64,000 nucleotides of DNA, taken from NCBI RefSeq assembly GCF_910592395.1, contig NC_088326.1, positions 12,221,001 through 12,285,000 on the forward strand, read 5' to 3'. Positions 1 through 10,389 of this stretch are shown here, in pieces. Both the position numbers and the translations under genes were made by a program. The DNA is from Lineus longissimus. Lineage: Eukaryota > Nemertea > Pilidiophora > Heteronemertea > Lineidae. The notes under the pieces were generated by a model. The model made no database searches. It was not told where the DNA came from and saw only the letters and a program-made list of their open reading frames with translations. How positions within the stretch are numbered: position 1 is the stretch's first letter; the number at the start of each line of letters is the position of its first letter.

Positions 1-57
1 AATTTATCAACCTGTACCTATATTGCCCAAGATATCATAAAGTAGTAAGATAATTAG

Positions 58-237
58 TACAAGGAACCTCCCTTAGCGGACACGTCTCTATTAAGGACAA
101 CCTCTCGATTAAGGACACTAGTTTTGGTCCCAAATTGGTTGTTTCCATTCAATTTCACCTCTATTCAGGTCACCTCTCTATTAAAGACAGTATACTTGTC
201 AGTCCCGGGGTGTCCTAAATAGAGAGGTTCTACTGTA
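58..237 (+). mobile_element. Family A MITE copy (pogo/Tigger-like), full length
   Basis: Begins TACAAGGAACCTCCC and ends GGTTCTACTGTA. The interior repeats the words CTCTCTATTAAGGACA and its complement TGTCCTTAATAGAGAG, with a central block ATTGGTTGTTTCCATTCAAT. The TA ends and CAGTRGAACC-type terminus resemble pogo/Tigger elements of the Tc1/mariner superfamily (inference). Confidence 0.8.
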
Positions 238-796
238 CTTCTTGATCTGAGCTGATCTTGGTCAATGCATGTATGAAAAGTTGCCCAAAACTTCATCAAA
301 GGATTTATCAGGACAATGGACCTGGACCATGGAACATTTCTAATGCCTATTTCATCAATTGTAAAACATGACATTGGGATATTGCCACGCTTTTCGCAAA
401 GACCTATGTAAGGTTGTACCCAGCTGACTTTATTGATTGGTAGACATAAATATATATAGCTTATTGCCAGGTTGTTTCTGCTGGTATGCTGGTATCCATC
501 TGCCACAACAGTTAAAAACTAGAGGTATGTCAGGTGTAATCACTCCATGCTCATGTTCATGGTCTGAGCCAAGTCCACATCACCACCAGTCCCATTTTAT
601 ACCAATCAAGGGGCCAGCCTTCCACCTGGGTGACCTTGTGATAAAGTTGTGACTGTTGGCCAGTACTCAAGTATGCCCAAAAGTCAAGTTCGTGTCACCT
701 GTGTCAGTTCTGTGCTGATGTGATGCCACAAACATTTCTAATTTTACAGGTAGGTTTCTGTTAATCAGAAACTTTTCGCATGCAGGACATTTTCTC
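238..796. other. No recognisable feature
   Basis: Upstream flank between two family A MITEs. No gene or motif that I can support. Confidence 0.6.
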
Positions 797-954
797 GGGT
801 AGGCCTCTCTCAAGGACAACCTCTCTATTATGGACACTAGTTTTGGTCCCTAATAGGTTGTTTCCATTCAATTTGACCTCTCTAATCAGGACACCTCTCT
901 ATTGAGGACAGAGTTAGTCCCGAGGGTGTCCTTAATAGAGAGGTTCTACTGTAT
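797..954 (+). mobile_element. Family A MITE copy
   Basis: Same internal order as the copy at the start of the window: GGACACTAGTTTTGGTCC, TTGTTTCCATTCAATTTGAC, then TGTCCTTAATAGAGAGG and the end TCTACTGTA. Its left end is degraded. Confidence 0.8.
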
Positions 955-1454
955 GTCTTTGTATACCCAGATGGTTCGGTGATTATATTACTGAGAAGTA
1001 TGCTTCCACCTGTTTATTTGGTTTGTAGGCCTATTACATATGATTTAAAGTCCTATGCTGTTTGGTAGAATTACGCTTTTTGAGAAGTCTGTAACAGTAA
1101 TTTCACGAAAAAAGGCAAAATTAAAATGCACACAAAATTTTTCAGAATTTCCAGTATTCCTACATAGAGGCTGATGGATCTACTTTAAACTCAGAAACTC
1201 AGACTGTCACATGGGGGGACTTTGAACAGTGGAGTAACTAACACCTTGCTGTTTCTCATCACAACATATCTATCTGGGGGTGTTCAAGTTACCCCATGTG
1301 TCATTTTTACAACCAAGCAACAGTTACTTCAATCAGATTTCTTTTCTGTGGTCGTTTATTTTCGCAATTATCTGTAAAATAAAAGGCACACAAATACTTC
1401 CGCGTTTGCAGTATCTGACTGAAAGTATGCATGGAGTCGTTGAAATAAGGGTAA
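955..1454. other. Upstream flank of the sphingomyelinase gene
   Basis: Probably 5'-UTR intron or promoter because the coding start follows a splice acceptor. No TATA box or untranslated exon could be identified. Confidence 0.5.
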
Positions 1455-1700
1455 GGTTTTCCAAATTGTGACTCGCTCTACCAAAACTAGGCGCTTGTCG
1501 CATCTGAACTTGACAGGTTGATACGGACTTGTTGTTCATTTCCCTGTTGTAGACCTTTTGTGAAATCTATTACAAACTGATTTGGTCACATTTCACAAAA
1601 GGTCTACAATAGGGAAATGAACAACAAGTCCATATCAACCTGTCAAGTTCAGATGCAACAAGTGCCTAGTTTTGGTAGAGCGGGTCACAATTTCAGAACC
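1455..1700. repeat. Long imperfect inverted repeat (hairpin) just upstream of the first coding exon
   Basis: The left arm 1455-1566 and right arm 1590-1700 are about 110 bp each and differ at roughly ten positions; the loop is 23 nt (1567-1589). The right arm ends 34 bp before the first coding exon at 1734. It could be a foldback transposon remnant or a hairpin-forming intronic or UTR segment. I see no clear target-site duplication. Confidence 0.9.
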
Positions 1701-1733
1701 TCAGAAAACTACATGTATTAATTTCTCTTTCAG

Positions 1734-3961
1734 GTTTGAGGATTGAGGATGTCACTGACGAGTGCTGTACTGTTTCTGACAGGGACCCTTCTCATTTTCA
1801 TCGTTGGACCATGGATAGGTGAGAAATGTTCGTCTAACGACCTGTTATGTCAATTCAATAATTTGTCTCTGTCGAATGCCCTCATAGCCCATGATGGAAA
1901 GGGAGAAGTTTATATGCCTCAAACTCGAGGTATAGCCGTCCTTGGCTGGCTATTGACCCCTGTGACATACCGAACCTGATATGTGTCGAAATCAGTACGG
2001 TATAAGAATGTTAAATTTTCTGGAAACTTCGTCTATTTTCAGAAGGTCGGCCACTGAACCTAGCATCCCCAGGCAGCGAGGTCTACACGATGATGCATTG
2101 CCTTCCCGACAGATTCCTACAGCGGATGATCCAAAATGGCTACTCCGTACCTGACCAGAGCGACCTTGACATTCTGAGGTCACAGGACCGTAACTCTCGC
2201 CTGTTGACCTTGAAATATTTCGTAGAAAACGCAGTTGTGAGAAAATCCAGTCCGTGCCAGAACAGCTTAACGGAATATCTCCTCGATCGGAAATCTCTTG
2301 TGAAAGGTTTAGCATTGGTAGCGGAGAGACTGAGCAACTCGAATGTGAAGTTTGACGTGACATGCCTCGAGTGCGAGACTGTTATAGAACTATTGAAAGC
2401 GATCGCAAAGTCCCATTTGCCGCCGGAGGAAATTGTTGTAGAAAGTTTGAGCTTTTTGTGCACAATTTTTAAAATTGAATCGAAGGGGATCTGCCGTACT
2501 GTTATCAAGGAATTCAAGGTTAGAAAATACTGTCCGCTAAGGAAGGTTCCACTGTACATTTCATATAGCTATTTTTGCAACACCCTGTACATCAAAAAGC
2601 CCGCTAAATATCCAGTTGTATTTTCAGGATGAGTTTTTCTACACTGCCAGCCACCTGACGATGCCCGTGTCGAAGGTTTGCGGTATTCTCGTCCCTGAAT
2701 GCTCGACGTTTAAAAACCCGCTGGAGGACTGGAATATTACCTTACCAAACACGCCAAAACCACCGGTCGTAACCCCAACACTTCCTCCGGTAAGGATTTG
2801 GGATTTGTTTACATTTCCATTGAACCCCAGACTTGAGCAGACGACATCTATATACCTCAAATTCTCTTGAAGGGGTACACCATTTGTAAGTACTTTTGGT
2901 CTCCAAACCACTCTTTGAAGAACACAGTAGATCTATAAAGCCCAATTTTTCTCCTGTTCTGTGTGTTTCTCCTGTTCTGTGTGTTTCTCCTGTTCTGTAT
3001 GTTTCTCCTGTTCTGTATGAAATGAAGGGACTGTATTCATTTCCAGGCCTCTGCTCCCAAGTTGCGAATTTTGCAGCTGTCCGATATTCACATGGACTTC
3101 AACTACCAAGTGGGAGCCAATGCCGAGTGTGGTGAACCGTTGTGTTGTACGAAGGGGAATGGCCCAGCTCGTAAGTATTCCTGTATTGGATAATGATTAT
3201 GATGATAATAGTTTTTTTTATGTAGCACTCTTCACTGTAGATCTTCTCTCTCAAAAGCGCTTCATAATCCTTATTACCCAGCCTATCCAGACAAATGTCT
3301 GGATAAACTCGGGACTGACAATATATTGTTGTCTTTAAAAGAGAGGTGTCCTAATTGTAAAGGTCAAATTAAATGGAAATGACAGGTTTGGGATCAAAGC
3401 CAGTGTCCTTGATAGAGAGGGTGTCCGTAATAGAGAGGTATCCGCTAATAGACGTTCTGCTGTATTGTCAAATATTTACAAAGGAGTCGAATGGTGGTTG
3501 TTATTTTGTCATAATCTACGATTTCAGCCACGCCAGCCCAAGCTGCCGGGAAGTGGGGCGACCACAGGAAATGTGACATCCCTTACTGGACTCTCGAAAA
3601 CCTCTTCATCCACTTAAACAAAAGTCAGACCTTTGATATGATCTACTGGACTGGCGACCTCCCCTCCCATCACATATGGGACCAGACAAGGGAGCAGCAG
3701 GTCTATATCTATAAGAACCTGACCAATTTGTTTCTGCAGTATTTCCCTAGGACTCCTGTGTATGGCACATTAGGGAATCATGAAAGTGCCCCAGTCAATA
3801 GGTAGGGTCATTATCAACGTGGAATTGGTTATGGAAGGTTTTCCATTTTTTGCTCAGCCTCCAAAAAAGTATGACCTGTCACTGATGTGGCCAACATTGT
3901 TTAAACGTCCCAAACAAGTGCATGGATGTATAAGTTCTCTCAATCACCAAATTTTGCACCT

Positions 3962-3995
<34 letters not shown>

Positions 3996-6900
3996 CCTCT
4001 ATTTTTTCAGTTTGTGAATATTATGAAAAATATTTGAGGAAACGTTTCGATTTCGTTGAATTATGAGATTTCTGACAGTTTTTTCTTTCATTCGTTCTTT
4101 CAGCTTCCCACCTGACTACGTCACTGGAAATCGCTCCATGTCCTGGTTGTTTGATGAGATAGCCGTCAGCTGGGGGAACTGGCTACCGAAGAACGACACC
4201 ATGGCTTTCATAAAGAAGTAAGTGCTTCGGTGTTATTTTGCCCAATCGTGATAGTCACACGGTGTCACACTGGTCCTATGTACTGGGTACGCAATGCGGC
4301 CCGTCCTATATTTGAAATGGACTCGACAAGGGGCTACAATAACCACTCCAGGAACACAGGTGAGGCTGTCATAGTGAGCCTACTGAGAGGCTGTCATAGT
4401 GAGCCTAGTGAGAGGCTGTCATAGTGAGCCTACTGTCATAGGTAAAAGTGTCAAAAAGGGCAAAGCAGCGTAAAAGTTTGCTGGTTTACAATATCAAGCT
4501 TATCTCATTTGTAATAGGCCTATGTGTAACAGACTTGTCTCAACTTGTAAATAGCGTCGAAACAGAGTTTGAAGATGACTATGTTTTAGTACACAACTAA
4601 GTGCCTCATATGTTAAAAGAGGTTCTAAATTCTCTTTACAGAGGGGCCTACTATACCACGCTCATCAAACCTGGCTTCCGCATAATTTCTCTCAACATGA
4701 ACTACTGCAATAATCAGAACTGGTGGATGATGATAAACACGACTGACCCAACGGGAGAATTACAATTTCTGGTCGAGACGCTTCAAAAGGCAGAGGACAA
4801 CAAGGAATTGGTGCATATAATTGGTCATATCCCGCCGGGATCTGGGACGTGTTTGTCAACGTGGAGTTGGAATTATCATAGAATTGTTAACAGGTTAGTT
4901 ACATTACATTTTGTTTGCACAAATATCGTAATAATGCACATTGAGGTGTGTGTGCTTGAAAATGAAGTACAGAAGAATTTTATTCTTTTATTTTGGAAAT
5001 TCAAAAAAATTTCTGAAAAAAGATTTCACAATTTTTCTTTTGCCCGATTACAAAATTTCGTTCAATTTTTCCAATCCAAATCGAAATTTCACGATTTTCA
5101 TTTTCTCAAATCGAGATTATGCGCCAGAAAATTAAACGCTCGCAGAATTTTTCTGATGTCACAGTGTCGTTTTTCTTTCCTACAGATATGAGAGTACCAT
5201 TGTTGCACAATTCTTCGGACACACCCACACCGATAGTTTCGAGCTGTTCTTCGATGAAAAGAACGTAACACGGCCAACAAGTATCGCGTACGTCGGCCCG
5301 AGTGTGACGTCATACCCCGACCTGAATCCTGGGTTCCGTATTCATACACTAGATGGCGACCACAAGGAAACCACAAGAGTGAGTATTTTTTAAACGCGTC
5401 GATCTGGACAAGTCATTCCTCAGTATAGATCGTTGAATTACGAGGGTGAGGACTTTCTTCACCCTTTTGCGCCCAGATTTTTTTCAATGTCGACCTCCTG
5501 TTGCCCAGATTTTTGGGGGGAAACGTCTGAATTTTTTCCTTTTTACAATTTTAATGGCCAACAGCTCTGTTCTGTTAAGAGATACAGTTTTTGAGTAATA
5601 GGAACATAAGTGGCATTTGGCTCGTCATGAAAAGTCTGAAAATTTTCTGCTTCGAATATGTCCATCGTTTGGTATTCGCGAAAATTTTATGCTGTGAAAA
5701 TTTGCTGTTCTACAGTATAGGATAAATAAGGTGGTTTCTTCACATATGCTATCAATATTTTCCGTCTAAATCATTCCTTACAGATGGTCTTAGACCATGA
5801 GACGTATGTCATGAATCTGACTGAAGCCAATTTGAGTGGCGTTCCTAAATGGAAGTTGGAGTACACCGCTAAGGACGCATATAACCTCAAGAGTCTTCTT
5901 CCGTCCGATTGGAATGACTTGGTGAATCGCATGAAGGCAGACGACACATTGTTTACAAAATATTTTCGGTGAGTCGTTGATTTTGTCCGTTTCATCCCAC
6001 TGAGGCAACACCAATTACTCCCAAGACACCCGCCATTGCACCAAATTCTTGTCACTTTCTCACGGATGAATTGATCTTCAAAAGCGTTAAAAATATGATA
6101 TAAGAATATGATTGAATATACGCCGTAATACCCCTCCATTCCGTATACATAGATGAATGTTCATGTTTGAAAAAGTCGCTATTATTTTAGTTTGAGTACC
6201 CTGATCGTGCAACCATATGTAGCCACCATGTGGTCATCTCTTGCCGAGAGGCTGGCTTCCCAATCGGCCCCGGACAATCCCTTAAAACAAAATCTCTTCC
6301 CTACGTAGATCCATTCCATTTTGTTCCCCCTCTTGCTATATTTGTACAGATGAAGCAGATTTGATAGTGCGGAAACTCTGAAAATGTAGTAATCATCCCA
6401 CACTGTTGCAGAGAGATCTGTGCAATATCCAAAATCATTGGAAACCATCTGTAAGACGTTGTTTTGAATTTGGTAGATTTGAAGATATCCGTACGCGTAA
6501 TCCCCTACGAAGATGAAATCTCGTCCGCATGTTATCCTGGGATTCCAGTAAATTTTACCGATCAAACATCTGCTTTCCACAACCCCCTCCTTGTCAGCAA
6601 CTGTTATCTGTCGCTCCCCCTGGTCATTGTCACCTAAGATCACGTACTGGTGTTTTAGGGTCACACCCAGAGAGAACGGAGTGGTGATGTCGATGTCACA
6701 AGTGGAGGTGACGTAACCTGCCTCGGACTCGAACAACTTTACACTGCATCTATCACTTCCTGTTCCATCAGAGAGCACAGCTAGTTTACCATCAGGGGTA
6801 CTGGACATGTCATACAAGGGTGACACATGGTCTTTAAGTGTGCGTTTCAGGGTACCAGGAAGTTCGTAGATGTCAATTGCCCCTGATGGTTCCCACCATC

Positions 6901-9900
6901 TGGTAGGGTGGGCGACTGCAAAATGTTTACCAAGGTTTGCAACACAGGGAATGAACTTGTCAGTTGAGTCTGTTTGCATTGTGTGTTGGAAGATTTCCTT
7001 GGCAATGAATGGTTTTCTGTCGGCTTCTGGGTTAGGAATTGCGTCTACTTTGTCTATCATCCCGAAAGTGGCTGGCATTTCTCCTGGAACAAAGCAGTGA
7101 TCAAAGTCATGAAATTCGCGAAGTTTCTTCCAGTGCTCTGTACCTTTGACGTCACTCCCAACGTCTCCGACTGCATCCAAGTCCTGCTGCAGCGACACTA
7201 GCTTAGCAAGATACCCTAGGTCGTGCTCTGTCTTGCCAAGCAATGCTGCTGCTCTCACAACAGATGTCTCAAACCGTTCCACAGCTACTTGCACTTTCTC
7301 CAAATCCTCTGGAATATCCCGTATCACTTTATAGTCAGCTTTGACCTGCATTTTCAAATCTTCCTTCCATTTCACAACCTGTTGAATACACTTTTCTGCA
7401 TGATCCTCTATTTCCTGGATCAAGGAATCCTGCTGGTCTAATATAGGAACCTCGCCCATCAATGCCGCCAACTCATATTTCAGACACTGTAGTTCTTTCA
7501 GCCTATTTGCCCTTTCCTCCAAAACGCGCTTCAATGCTTTAACTTTTGCATCAACAAAGTCCTCCAGTTCTTCCACAGTGTGTTCTCCATGTTCCCTCAT
7601 CACACACACCAAACAAACAGACTTGTTACAGTCATGGCAATAAATGTTCAACAACGAGTCATGTGTTTTGCACATGGCGTTCCATTCAATTTTCCCGGGT
7701 CTTAAGGGAACCACTACATGGTTTCGAGTTGCCTTATTTCGTGCGTGAACATCCGTACATCTGTCACAAATGTGAAGTTGTCCGCATTCTAGGCAGAGGT
7801 TGACTGCTTGGACCTCCTTCTTTCTCCGGTGACAAGATTTACATGTAACTGTTACATCCAACCCCGTATCATCACACTTGGCCCCTGTTTCGTTTTGGTC
7901 GCCACTGCTCGCTAGGCTAGGTGTCATTCCTACATCCTGAGCTGCTGTGTCCGAAATTCCGTGATGATATGCAACTCCAGCCCCCTTTCCTTGCTCAAGT
8001 ATGGCAACCTCCTCCATCCCTGCTTCGAAGTCCACCAGATCCTTCAAACCATCTCGTGGACAAATACAGTCAACTTGGCAGGTAGGGCGGGCAAAGACCT
8101 CCCCAGTCTATCTCTCAATCTTCAGTGGTCGTGACTTCAGGCATAGGCATACTGGGCAAATGTCGGTGGAATCTGTTGTTTGGGATGCCTACCTGTCTAT
8201 GTTTTTTTAGCCTGGAAATAGAAAAGGATGCTTACAATTAGTGGTTTGGTTGGTTCTATCCCAATTTAAAAAAGAATTTGGGATGCTATTTATTGTATTA
8301 CTGTTGGCACAATTCTTTAACTCTAAGATTAAACCTAGTATGCATGACTCCCTAGCTCAGATGACCTCTGACAACGAATTTCAGTCTGATGTGATTCTTG
8401 ACTTGGCCACTAGGGGGCCGAAACTGAAAACACAAAAAGTCTCATAAGTCCTGAACTAATGATTGCAAGGTCTTCAAATTTTTAACACAGGCACTTCAGA
8501 TTGGTGTACATGACAATGCAACATTGGTTTTGATTTGACCTACTTATCAAGGTCACAAAGGTCACATGTAGAAAATATTCACGACGTGAACTTTTCAGCC
8601 GGCGTTGGTGTCTCTGGTGGGAGTTTCTAATCAATCCAGGCTAAAAGTAAAGATTCTAAAGTCACAGTTCTTGTCACATGCCATAAACATCAAAGTTCTA
8701 ATAAATCTGCATCAAAATATTTTTGCTGTCCCCAAGCTGCCCAGTTGCCCGGCCCATTTTCAAGCTTTTTGGAGCATCCTGAGAGGTGTAAACCATGTCA
8801 CACCAGTAGATGTCACTCCTATATAGGTCAGCACTTTATGTCTACTCAATCACTGTCATTGGCATGTTTACATAACCCAGTCATTCTAATAAAAGGATGT
8901 GCTCCTTTATAAAGTTGGTTTTGCATAGTGTCAGTCCCCTAATGAAAAGGCCAACCAGACTTTCCTTATGCAGCAGTCATAGAGAACCCTGTAAAATTAG
9001 CTTTTATACACATGGTGAATTCCTGTCGAAGAGATTCTTTCATGCAGGTGAATCTTAAAGGGTTGAATTCTGACCATGCAGTCCTTGCAGCAGAAGTGAA
9101 TTTCTGTCCAATTACTTGAAATCCTTGTGTGAAAAGATGTCGAATCCTGACCGTCCCAAATCTTTCTAAGCGTCGAATTGGTGTCGAATGCCTGACCAGG
9201 GGAAAGGGCACACTTGGTTCTGACTGACTGCTGCATTATGAGACACTCTTTACTTCCAAACTCCTGTCTTGAATGCCAGGCACCGGGCGAGAAGGCTGTT
9301 TGTACCCTATATTTAACAAGCTGGTGGCTGACCAACCGGCCACATTCGAAAGAGATACCAACGGGGCTCGAACACGCTTAGTCTATCCGTAAGTGATATC
9401 TCTCCCCAGATTATTCTACGTATGAACTGGAAACTTTGGTGTACGTAAGGCACTATAAACACTCCAAGTACTTACCACCTCTTCTGCCGAAATGTTAGAA
9501 ATATACTTGCTGTGATGTGGTCGCTGCCATAATACATTATGTTATTATTGATTTTAGCTTCACTGATTTGAATGCTATATATCTAGGTCTGCCATCAATG
9601 GTCTCGTGTTGACTCAAGTACCTGGCCTGTTTTTTATGAATTGTCTGGGCAGAGCAAACCTGTAACCCGATAGGTAGATTGAAAGCTAAATTTAGGCTAT
9701 AAGAGGTCGACACCGTTTGTTATCTTGGTGGCTGGTTCCATGAAAATGACACACGCCACTGCCATGCCAACAATGGAGAATATTTGCCATTTTGGGACGA
9801 TTTATAAAGATTGAGACGATGACTTACCTTGTAGTTCAACATGCAGTGATTGGGAACATTGATACACCCACCAATTGGAAACAGATAAGGCACGCAAACA

Positions 9901-10383
9901 TGCATACATGTGAGATGCACTATGGCTGACTATTGACATCGCCTGGTGTTAGAAATAGGAACTAGATGTACAGTGGTACCTCTATTAACGACACCCCAGG
10001 CACTGACTAGTGTAGTGCTGTCCTTAATAGAGAGGTCCTGATTAGGTCAAATTGAATGGAAACAACCAAATTGGGACCAAACCTAGTGTTCTTATTAATA
10101 GAGAGGTTGTCCATAATAGAGTCGAGGTGTCCGCAAAGGGAGGCTCCACTGTATAAGAGATGTCCAAGCATCCACTCTGTGAAGGAAGATGATTCTTGGA
10201 GTTGTATATAACAGGGATAGGTTTTATTAATTGATTGATTGACAGTTTCAAAATTCTTCTACTTCCAGATTTTACTACAAACTGGCTGACCACGCTCCGT
10301 GCAGAGGTGACTGCAAGACAGGCATGCTGTGTGGGTTGAGGTCGGCACGTTCCTATGATAATACGTTTTGCAAAGGACTATGA
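1734..10383 (+). CDS. SMPD1: Acid sphingomyelinase (SMPD1-like), complete, 10 coding exons
   Basis: Hydrolyses sphingomyelin to ceramide and phosphocholine in lysosomes or after secretion (family knowledge). Coding exons: 1749-1929, 2043-2518, 2628-2789, 3047-3170, 3528-3801, 4104-4217, 4642-4893, 5186-5378, 5784-5968, 10269-10383. All introns are GT-AG and every junction keeps frame, giving 2076 nt and 691 residues (human enzyme about 630). Residues 1-25 form a hydrophobic signal peptide. A saposin-B domain at 166-243 has six cysteines (168, 171, 200, 211, 237, 243), which argues for SMPD1 rather than the saposin-less SMPDL3 type. A proline-rich linker follows (about 260-278). Metallophosphoesterase ligands are D286, H288, D358, N398, H506, H540 and H542, in motifs SDIH, GDLPSHHIW, GNHES, GHIPPG and GHTHTD; H399 is the catalytic-type His. 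The last exon carries four cysteines and ends FCKGL. ATG at 1749 is the first in-frame ATG after the acceptor AG at 1732-1733, so an upstream 5'-UTR exon probably exists but was not found. Confidence 0.95.
2948..3019 (+). repeat. 18-bp tandem repeat, four copies, in a sphingomyelinase intron
   Basis: TTTCTCCTGTTCTGTGTG twice, then TTTCTCCTGTTCTGTATG twice. It forms an extended pyrimidine-rich tract upstream of the acceptor at 3045-3046. Confidence 0.95.
3325..3464 (-). mobile_element. Family A MITE copy in a sphingomyelinase intron
   Basis: Reverse orientation, in the intron between the exons ending 3170 and starting 3528. It carries GAGAGGTGTCCTAATTG, AAATGGAAATGACAGG and a terminus TTCTGCTGTA. 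The left end is decayed. Confidence 0.7.
3963..3992 (+). repeat. Poly(A) run of 30, in a sphingomyelinase intron
   Basis: Thirty uninterrupted A residues between the exons ending 3801 and starting 4104. It may be a retroposon tail or slippage; no body could be recognised. Confidence 0.95.
4360..4435 (+). repeat. 25-bp tandem repeat, about three copies, in a sphingomyelinase intron
   Basis: Unit GAGGCTGTCATAGTGAGCCT plus ACTGA or AGTGA. Confidence 0.95.
6182..8017 (-). CDS. RING-less TRIM-like protein: two B-boxes, coiled coil, beta-propeller-like C-terminus
   Basis: An uninterrupted 611-residue coding region. Residues 59-100 form a B-box1-type zinc site (CKSC, CLEC, CDRC, then His residues). 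Residues 116-146 form a B-box2 (C-x2-H, C-x2-C, C-x2-C, H-x2-H). Residues about 150-300 are heptad-rich and charged, consistent with a coiled coil. From about 340 to the end, repeated short hydrophobic strands suggest a propeller of NHL/WD type; I infer this rather than see a signature. No RING precedes the B-boxes, so ubiquitin-ligase activity is not expected unless supplied by a partner. An in-frame TAG at 8108-8110 bounds the frame, and ATG 8017 has G at -3 and +4. A good acceptor (TTTCTATTTCCAG) places the exon's 5' edge at 8211, implying a non-coding upstream exon. It lies antisense within the last intron of the sphingomyelinase gene. Invertebrate genomes often carry large lineage-specific TRIM sets, so no orthologue name is given. 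Confidence 0.88.
   Translation of the reverse strand: MEEVAILEQGKGAGVAYHHGISDTAAQDVGMTPSLASSGDQNETGAKCDDTGLDVTVTCKSCHRRKKEVQAVNLCLECGQLHICDRCTDVHARNKATRNHVVVPLRPGKIEWNAMCKTHDSLLNIYCHDCNKSVCLVCVMREHGEHTVEELEDFVDAKVKALKRVLEERANRLKELQCLKYELAALMGEVPILDQQDSLIQEIEDHAEKCIQQVVKWKEDLKMQVKADYKVIRDIPEDLEKVQVAVERFETSVVRAAALLGKTEHDLGYLAKLVSLQQDLDAVGDVGSDVKGTEHWKKLREFHDFDHCFVPGEMPATFGMIDKVDAIPNPEADRKPFIAKEIFQHTMQTDSTDKFIPCVANLGKHFAVAHPTRWWEPSGAIDIYELPGTLKRTLKDHVSPLYDMSSTPDGKLAVLSDGTGSDRCSVKLFESEAGYVTSTCDIDITTPFSLGVTLKHQYVILGDNDQGERQITVADKEGVVESRCLIGKIYWNPRITCGRDFIFVGDYAYGYLQIYQIQNNVLQMVSNDFGYCTDLSATVWDDYYIFRVSALSNLLHLYKYSKRGNKMEWIYVGKRFCFKGLSGADWEASLSARDDHMVATYGCTIRVLKLK
8211..8213 (-). promoter_or_regulatory. 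Probable 3' splice site upstream of the TRIM-like coding exon
   Basis: On the minus strand a pyrimidine-rich tract TTTTCTATTTCCAG ends here. It is the best acceptor between the in-frame stop at 8108-8110 and the upstream sequence. It suggests that the intronless coding region is preceded by a separate 5'-UTR exon and is not simply a retrocopy with its own adjacent promoter. Confidence 0.5.
8340..8570. mobile_element. Family C module fragment
   Basis: Carries CTTGGCCACTAGGGGGCC and TTTTGATTTGACCTACTTAT followed by CAAGGTCACAAAGGTCAC, in the order seen in the intact element's modules. Lies in the last sphingomyelinase intron. Confidence 0.65.
9969..10153 (-). mobile_element. Family A MITE copy, full length, in the last sphingomyelinase intron
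   Basis: Starts TACAGTGGTACCTCTATTAA and ends GGCTCCACTGTA, so both ends show the terminal inverted repeat with flanking TA. It lies 115 bp before the last exon. Confidence 0.85.
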
Positions 10384-10389
10384 TGAGAA

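Larger units (their letters stand above)
5969..10268 (+). other. Last intron of the sphingomyelinase gene, host of an antisense gene
   Basis: 4.3 kb, against 109-424 bp for the other eight coding introns. The donor follows the sequence TATTTTCG and the acceptor is CTTCCAG. The upstream phase-2 CG plus the downstream A restores an Arg codon, and the frame then reads a cysteine-rich tail typical of the family. The intron holds the TRIM-like gene, a decayed family C fragment (about 8340-8570) and a full-length family A MITE (9969-10153). The stretch 8570-9968 shows nothing recognisable. Confidence 0.9.

Noticed and set aside
8018-8047. TRIM-like start upstream at a non-ATG codon (8047)
   Set aside because: No ATG occurs between the in-frame stop at 8108-8110 and 8017. 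The ATG at 8017 has good Kozak context.
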